Assembly: GCA_027605045.1 (NCBI GenBank)
Contig: JAQFWX010000061.1
Coordinates: forward strand, 124,001 to 188,000
Reading direction: 5' to 3'
DNA: 64,000 nt
Source: Phallus indusiatus
Taxonomy: Eukaryota; Basidiomycota; Agaricomycetes; Phallales; Phallaceae
The notes beneath the pieces were generated by a model. That model had not been told where the DNA came from, did no database searches, and saw only the letters and a program-made list of their open reading frames with translations. The position numbers and the translations under genes were made by a program. Shown piece by piece: positions 59,642 through 64,000 of the stretch. Numbering within the stretch: position 1 is the first letter of the stretch; the number at the start of each line of letters is the position of its first letter.

Positions 59642-60713
59642 TTATGATACAGATGCACATTTCTCAGACACCTCCGCCACTCTCTTCATGACGTCGTCCA
59701 CCATCGTATCCATCGTTACCTCAACACCTTCAAACAACATCAAGTCACCAGCGTTCTCACTCAATTTACCACCACCAACATCCCCATTCTCAAACAAATG
59801 TTGGTGAGCATGGATATATGCAGGCCACGCTACTTTCTCCCAGTATTGTGGGGGATCACGCCACACATCACCTTCTACGCATGTATTCATGAGACAACGC
59901 GTGACTGTATACGCAAAAAGGGTTTCTTACCAGCAGTTACATACGGTCGATCTTCACGCCTCTTTCTGACAACGGCTTCGGGCGTACGAATTAAAACTTG
60001 CACATCGAGAGTTGAGACGACACGCTGAACCGAAAAACAAACGTTGAATTAAGCACAAATTCAGCCATCCGTGAGAAATGATTCGTACCTCGTCCCAAAA
60101 CACCAAGAAACCATCCAAAATACCCCAAGTTAGCATCTCACCATGTTTTCGAAGATGATCTTCAGCAAAACCCTCGCTCCAACTTTTCCAGTGTGTTATA
60201 ACATCTCCTGAAGCGGGTACAGAAGCTGTGACGTTAGATTCATCGTAAGACTGATGTCCCTCTGGCAGCGTCCCCGTTCGTTTAACGTCTCGAAGAAAGT
60301 CCACTAAACGATCCCAGTCTACAGCACCCGGGGCATTGTCCCAATCACGAACGCCTAATTCTGGGTGAATCGGAAGTTGCTCGACAGGCTAAGTTGGAAA
60401 CCGAGTCAGTTGGACTTTTTGAGTCATCGCATCGTTATCATGCGAGTAGCACAGAAGTACTTGCTGGTGCGAAATCCTGCCAGCAAATTAATACAACCGT
60501 TAATTGAATTAATAAAGTAGATAACTTACATCCTGGTGGATAATGAAACTATTGGGTAGACATGTTTTCAGGTGCTTTGCTAGAGTCGTCTTCCCGCTAC
60601 TCGTCGATCCTCTTCTCCGAGAATCAGGATATGGCTGCAAGTGATAACAAGAATACACACCCAATGCCAATCAGAATAGTTCTCTTTCTGATTTGTGTCA
60701 AGTTCGTGGTCAT
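59642..60713 (-). CDS. NRK1: Nicotinamide riboside kinase
   Basis: This P-loop kinase phosphorylates nicotinamide riboside to NMN for NAD+ salvage. ATG 60713 begins MTTNLTQIRKRTILIGIGG; the Walker A motif GGSTSSGKTT is created across the first intron. LPNSFIIHQD follows, then HPELGVRDWDNAPGAVDWDR and LVDFLRDVKRTG. An inserted segment carries SGDVITHWKSWSEGF. The lid and base region includes ILDGFLVFWDE, an LIRTPEAVVRKRRED-like stretch, and DVWRDPPQYWEKVAWPAYI with HAHQHLFENGDV. The stop is at 59642. About 290 residues. The DWD and WRDPP motifs separate it from uridine kinases. The start lies upstream of an in-frame stop, so the model is constrained. Confidence 0.86.
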
Positions 60714-61094
60714 ACTCCAGCAACACTTAATCGACAGCGATCAATGATTCGGAGGCGAGCGTCAACCGAGAGATTATTGCTTGACTCTGATTCGCCGAGG
60801 TTCGACAACTTGAACTGACTACGACTAATGCCAGAATGTATGTATAATTTGAAAGAGAATATTACTGACACGGTGTGGGTAATTATTAATCAGTGTTGAC
60901 CTTTTCCGAAGTCAAGTCGGACTCAGGGAGCCGAAGTTCGTAACCTGAAGCACAGCGCACAGCGCACAAGTTGGCACCAACATGTACTCTCAAGTCAGAC
61001 CTGTTCATATCTCTGCATTTCTTAAATGATAGAGTCGTGATTTGTGGATATTAATTATCAGCCAGTAACATATATCATAAATCACATGTCAAAT
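60714..61094. other. Intergenic spacer
   Basis: These 381 bases contain the NRK1 promoter and the 3' region of the CYSTM-like gene. A short direct repeat GCACAGCGCACAGCGCACA occurs at about 60950-60970. No coding signal is seen. Confidence 0.4.
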
Positions 61095-61589
61095 CTAGCA
61101 ACACACTTCGCATGGACAGCATATAATATCAGCACAGCCTATGAGAGGGTTTTAGTAAGTGGTGTAACTCAAATGAAATATGTCATGCCAAGACTTACAT
61201 TCACAGCAGCCCTAACCAAATGGGGTCAGTAAGCATAATCTTGAAAAACGACATGGAAACAACGCACCTCGCAGCATTCGAAACATACGAAACATGCAAA
61301 CAGTCCCAAGAAACAGTCCTTTCAAGTTGGGTTCGGTCGTTGCTGAACAAGATAATAAACCGAACGTACCTTTCCGGCTCCTCCTCCCCGTAAACGCATG
61401 AGCCCGTGGTGTTTGGACTTGTTCTGTTGAGCCTCAAGCTCAGCCTGCTCAATGGACGGTTGCAAGGAAAGTTCTATAAAAAAAAGATTGGTTTGAGACA
61501 TGAAAAGTTTTCATTCATGTCTTGAATTTGAGCTTACCCATCCTTGAAGCGGGAGACGGTTGCACGTTGGTCTTTGGTTGAGAGTTCAT
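61095..61589 (-). CDS. CYSTM-like small cysteine-rich membrane protein
   Basis: A short gene of five exons encodes about 87 residues. ATG 61589 begins MNSQPKTNVQPSPASRM. After one intron comes LQPSIEQAELEAQQNKSKHH, then GLMRLRGGGAGK. The C-terminus is a cysteine-packed hydrophobic module, read over three tiny exons as DCFLGLFACFVCFECCE, GCCE and CCADIICCPCEVCC. It holds 14 Cys in about 35 residues and ends at TAG 61095. This is the layout of CYSTM-type tail proteins, which insert in membranes and are linked to stress tolerance or metal handling. The 13-base exon at 61199-61211 is easily missed by gene finders. The splice phases all agree, which supports the model. Confidence 0.7.
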
Positions 61590-63226
61590 TGTTGTTTGAT
61601 GTTCTGTTCTGAGACAAAGGTGCAAAACGGGCGTATATAAGTGTGGTGGTAGATCTCCGCAGGCTATAGCCACCGAGTCTGTGACATCAGGACTTGTCAC
61701 AAGCGATGTATAGAGAAACCTCGCCGCAGGACGCTATGACTGCAAGTAGTATAGCCACTGATATCATACTCGTTTTCAAGAATGTTTAGCGACATGAATG
61801 AATGAGGTACTCCAATTCCTATGCCTGGTTTTGCAATAAGACTGCGACAAGAGGCTTGGCTCAAGAGCCAAACGAATCCGTCAAATATCTCAACATTCAG
61901 AAAGAAGGAGTTATTTTCCAATGATTGAATTGCTCAAAGACATTTGGCTGCAAACCCACCTATACGCTGTCTTGGCAGAATTCGATTATTCAGACGCAAC
62001 GTGGTGAATTTCACTTTTATTTTAAGTTTTTCAGATTTCTGGGAGTTTCGGAAAAACCGAATCCCTCACCGAACAGTTTTTCGAATGGGATTGGACTGTC
62101 TCGGTCTCCGCATAGCACCGGGGGACTGTCAGGTCAAGTTGGTCAACCTAATCAGCCATTTTTCCAATATTTTTCCGATCGCTGCAAATCGCTGTCTTGG
62201 GTTCGCCGATAAGAGAGAAGAAACAACTCGAATGTCACTTGGGCAAAACGACAGTCGCTTTTTTTATTGAAAAAAAGATGCTGGACCATATGCTGAACTT
62301 TGAACTAGCGAATGTCCTATTTTCGACAGGGATAAAGTTAATCGTCAAAATCTTTCTCCGATGATACCTGGAGACCGTGAACTACTATGAGGCTCTACCT
62401 CCGGCTTTACCGCCAATGCATGTGCACGCTTTACCAAGCTCTAGACCGAGGCGAGCTGCGCCCGAGGGATGACGTCTAGTATAGTGTCATCGTTCGTTAT
62501 ATATCTCAAGCAGTGGCTCACAGTGGTATGGAAACGCTCGCTTAAATTCGCATGCGTGTAAGTATGTATATCAAAAATTCTGAAGCAAAAGACGTGGCTG
62601 GACAAACTTGAATCTGGCAATGCAAAAGATCGTATTGTATATTCTGACCGAATCCAGCAGTAAACCTTGATTATTTTCCGGGGGAATCTATTTTAGAATT
62701 CTATACACCATGATCATGAATCAGGATTCCGCTCTGTGCCCTAACAACGTGCTTCTCCGGACTTCGAAGCTCGTCACGGTCTTCTAAATCAGACGACATG
62801 GAGCAATGCAATTGAACGACTTGGGTGTTATTGAGTAACAGCAACTGAACGCGCAATGTGATTCAGATGAAATCCGTGCCATGTACTCGAAGAGAAGTCC
62901 AATGAAATCAAAAGGCTACGTTGGCTCTCTAGGGGTGGTGTGACACACGTGGAGTCGTGGACCAGTAATGGCGCAATCTGGAATTTATACCTGCATATCA
63001 TATATACAAATTTATATGTATTCCTCCACGCTGTCGTGTTTTGAATGTGCTGTACAAGAAATGTTTTTTCTCCCAAACAGAAAGTATTGATCCCCGGCAA
63101 AGATGTACGTAGATAGTATAATTTTACGCTGTGACAGACCAGACTTTGGACTGGCATCGCCACGCGCTGCCGACTGGTAACAATGACGGAATAAGGATAA
63201 TCATCTGGAAACTGTCCCTCCGGAAG
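61590..63226. other. Intergenic spacer
   Basis: This 1.6 kb contains the CYSTM gene promoter and upstream DNA of the last gene. Plus-strand frames at 61925-62270 and a minus-strand frame at 62828-63163 are open by chance length and show no domain, exon chain or signal peptide. Confidence 0.45.
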
Positions 63227-63298
63227 CCTTCCTTTCTCTATTTCTTTTTCATATTTCTCTCTTTCTTTCTCCCGTATCCTACCTTTTTTATTTTATTT
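63227..63298 (+). promoter_or_regulatory. Pyrimidine-rich core promoter or 5' leader
   Basis: A run almost wholly of C and T, with short TTTC and CTCT units, ends directly before ATG 63299. CT-rich blocks at transcription starts are typical of strongly expressed filamentous fungal genes. No TATA box is seen. Confidence 0.5.
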
Positions 63299-64000
63299 AT
63301 GCAGACGCAGACGCTGCACACAGCACCCCTACTTCCTCACGCCCAGGGTCCCCACTCGTCCTCGACGACTGCCCTAGGAGACCGACCAATGGCGTACACG
63401 ACGTACCGCCCTCACCTGCCGAGAGGTGCGCAGCAGCCCCAAATTCAGCCACGCAGCGATCTGCCCTTTGATGCGCCTAAAAGAAAGAATGTCCTACGCA
63501 AGTCGTCAAAATCGTCTTCGTCGACAACTGTAACAACAATAGCTTCGTTCACAAGCAGCAACAGCAGCAGCAATCACAACAACTTTAGCGTCACGCCTTT
63601 TCCTATTTGCAATGAACACAACAGCCCCCCGCCCATCGAACCGGGATGCGATCCATTGCTTGACCGTTTACGATACGACTTGAGTTATCCCCCTCAACAA
63701 AAACCACTCCCATCGCCCCCGGCCGTTGCTCTACCCGAGGTCCCATTTAATCAGTTCGGCACAGATAACAACACGCTTGACGTGCATGAAATACAAGCCT
63801 CATGGTCTGACTCGGGTCACTTAACACGCCAAAATACATTCTCTGCACTCTTCATATCACCATCCTCGTCATCGTCCTCTTCCGAGACGGGCCATTACGA
63901 TGCAGTGTACCACCATCCCCGATCCCATGCTGCTCATCCGTCTTCCCATGTTCATGCCCATCAGCAATCACATCCCATGCCACTATCCTACCATTTACCA
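63299..64000 (+). CDS. Low-complexity regulatory-like protein, 3' end cut by window edge
   Basis: One frame is open from ATG 63299 to the last base (234 codons, no stop, no intron seen). A second in-frame ATG at 63391 (MAYTTYRPHLPRGAQQ) is an alternative start. The sequence is rich in Ser, Pro, His and Gln: a basic PKRKNVLRKSSKSSSSTT, a poly-Ser run near residue 190, and a His-rich end (SHVHAHQQSHPMPL). No catalytic or membrane motif is visible. Such N-termini are common in fungal transcription factors and kinases whose domain would lie beyond the edge. I do not recognise the family. Confidence 0.6.
   Translation, partial: MQTQTLHTAPLLPHAQGPHSSSTTALGDRPMAYTTYRPHLPRGAQQPQIQPRSDLPFDAPKRKNVLRKSSKSSSSTTVTTIASFTSSNSSSNHNNFSVTPFPICNEHNSPPPIEPGCDPLLDRLRYDLSYPPQQKPLPSPPAVALPEVPFNQFGTDNNTLDVHEIQASWSDSGHLTRQNTFSALFISPSSSSSSSETGHYDAVYHHPRSHAAHPSSHVHAHQQSHPMPLSYHLP

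Noticed and set aside
61925..62270. Two overlapping plus-strand frames of about 100 codons
   Set aside because: They overlap in different frames, resemble nothing known, lack splice partners and sit in a spacer.

Overview
The window looks like a chromosomal segment of a basidiomycete fungus, most likely an agaricomycete. Genes are dense and lie on both strands. Almost every gene is split by several GT-AG introns of about 45-65 bases. Spacers are short, and the gene set is fungal: a chitin synthase, exo-1,3-beta-glucanases, Pom152, a Brh2-type BRCA2, a double-bromodomain RSC-type subunit and a cytochrome P450. I see no bacterial, plasmid or CRISPR features. Exon joins were made by hand from splice consensus, phase and expected protein families, so individual boundaries may shift by a few bases.

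Layout. The left edge (1-995, +) cuts a GH5 exo-1,3-beta-glucanase. An MFS transporter (2234-4372, +) and an APH-fold kinase (4558-5403, -) follow. At 5965-8976 (+) lies a multi-exon gene with an Ndc10/Crypton-type tyrosine-recombinase core and a C-terminal GCR1_C DNA-binding domain. The next 3.5 kb (8977-12568) has no intact gene. It holds a frameshifted relic that resembles the RRM end of a fungal G3BP/Nxt3-like protein, plus other coding-looking scraps. A BRCA2/Brh2 homologue (12569-15634, -) then stands head to head with a chitin synthase (16322-20805, +). A DHHC palmitoyltransferase (21301-23242, +) converges on an RSC4-like double-bromodomain gene (23296-25422, -). A P450 (26090-28366, -) follows.

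The right half has a CorA-type Mg2+ transporter (30914-33464, -), a small F-box-like protein (34261-35070, +) and a TBC protein that lacks both expected catalytic fingers (35284-37580, -). A tandem pair of secreted S41-family peptidase genes comes next (37775-40838 and 41822-44888, both -). Then come CutC (45640-46763, -), RRP1/NOP52 (46846-48068, +), 5-hydroxyisourate hydrolase (48333-48889, +), the NEDD8 E2 Ubc12 (49063-49908, -), a 2OG-Fe(II) oxygenase (50360-51794, +) and a complete GH5 exo-glucanase (52064-53965, -). The last genes are Pom152 (54949-59493, -), a nicotinamide riboside kinase (59642-60713, -), a very small CYSTM-like cysteine-rich gene (61095-61589, -) and the open start of a low-complexity protein cut by the right edge (63299-64000, +).

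Most genes are independent housekeeping functions. Cell-wall biology is represented three times (chitin synthase and two GH5 enzymes). There is no convincing biosynthetic cluster. The most unusual pieces are the Crypton-like gene with its neighbouring relic-bearing stretch, the TBC protein without catalytic fingers, and the recent S41 tandem duplication.
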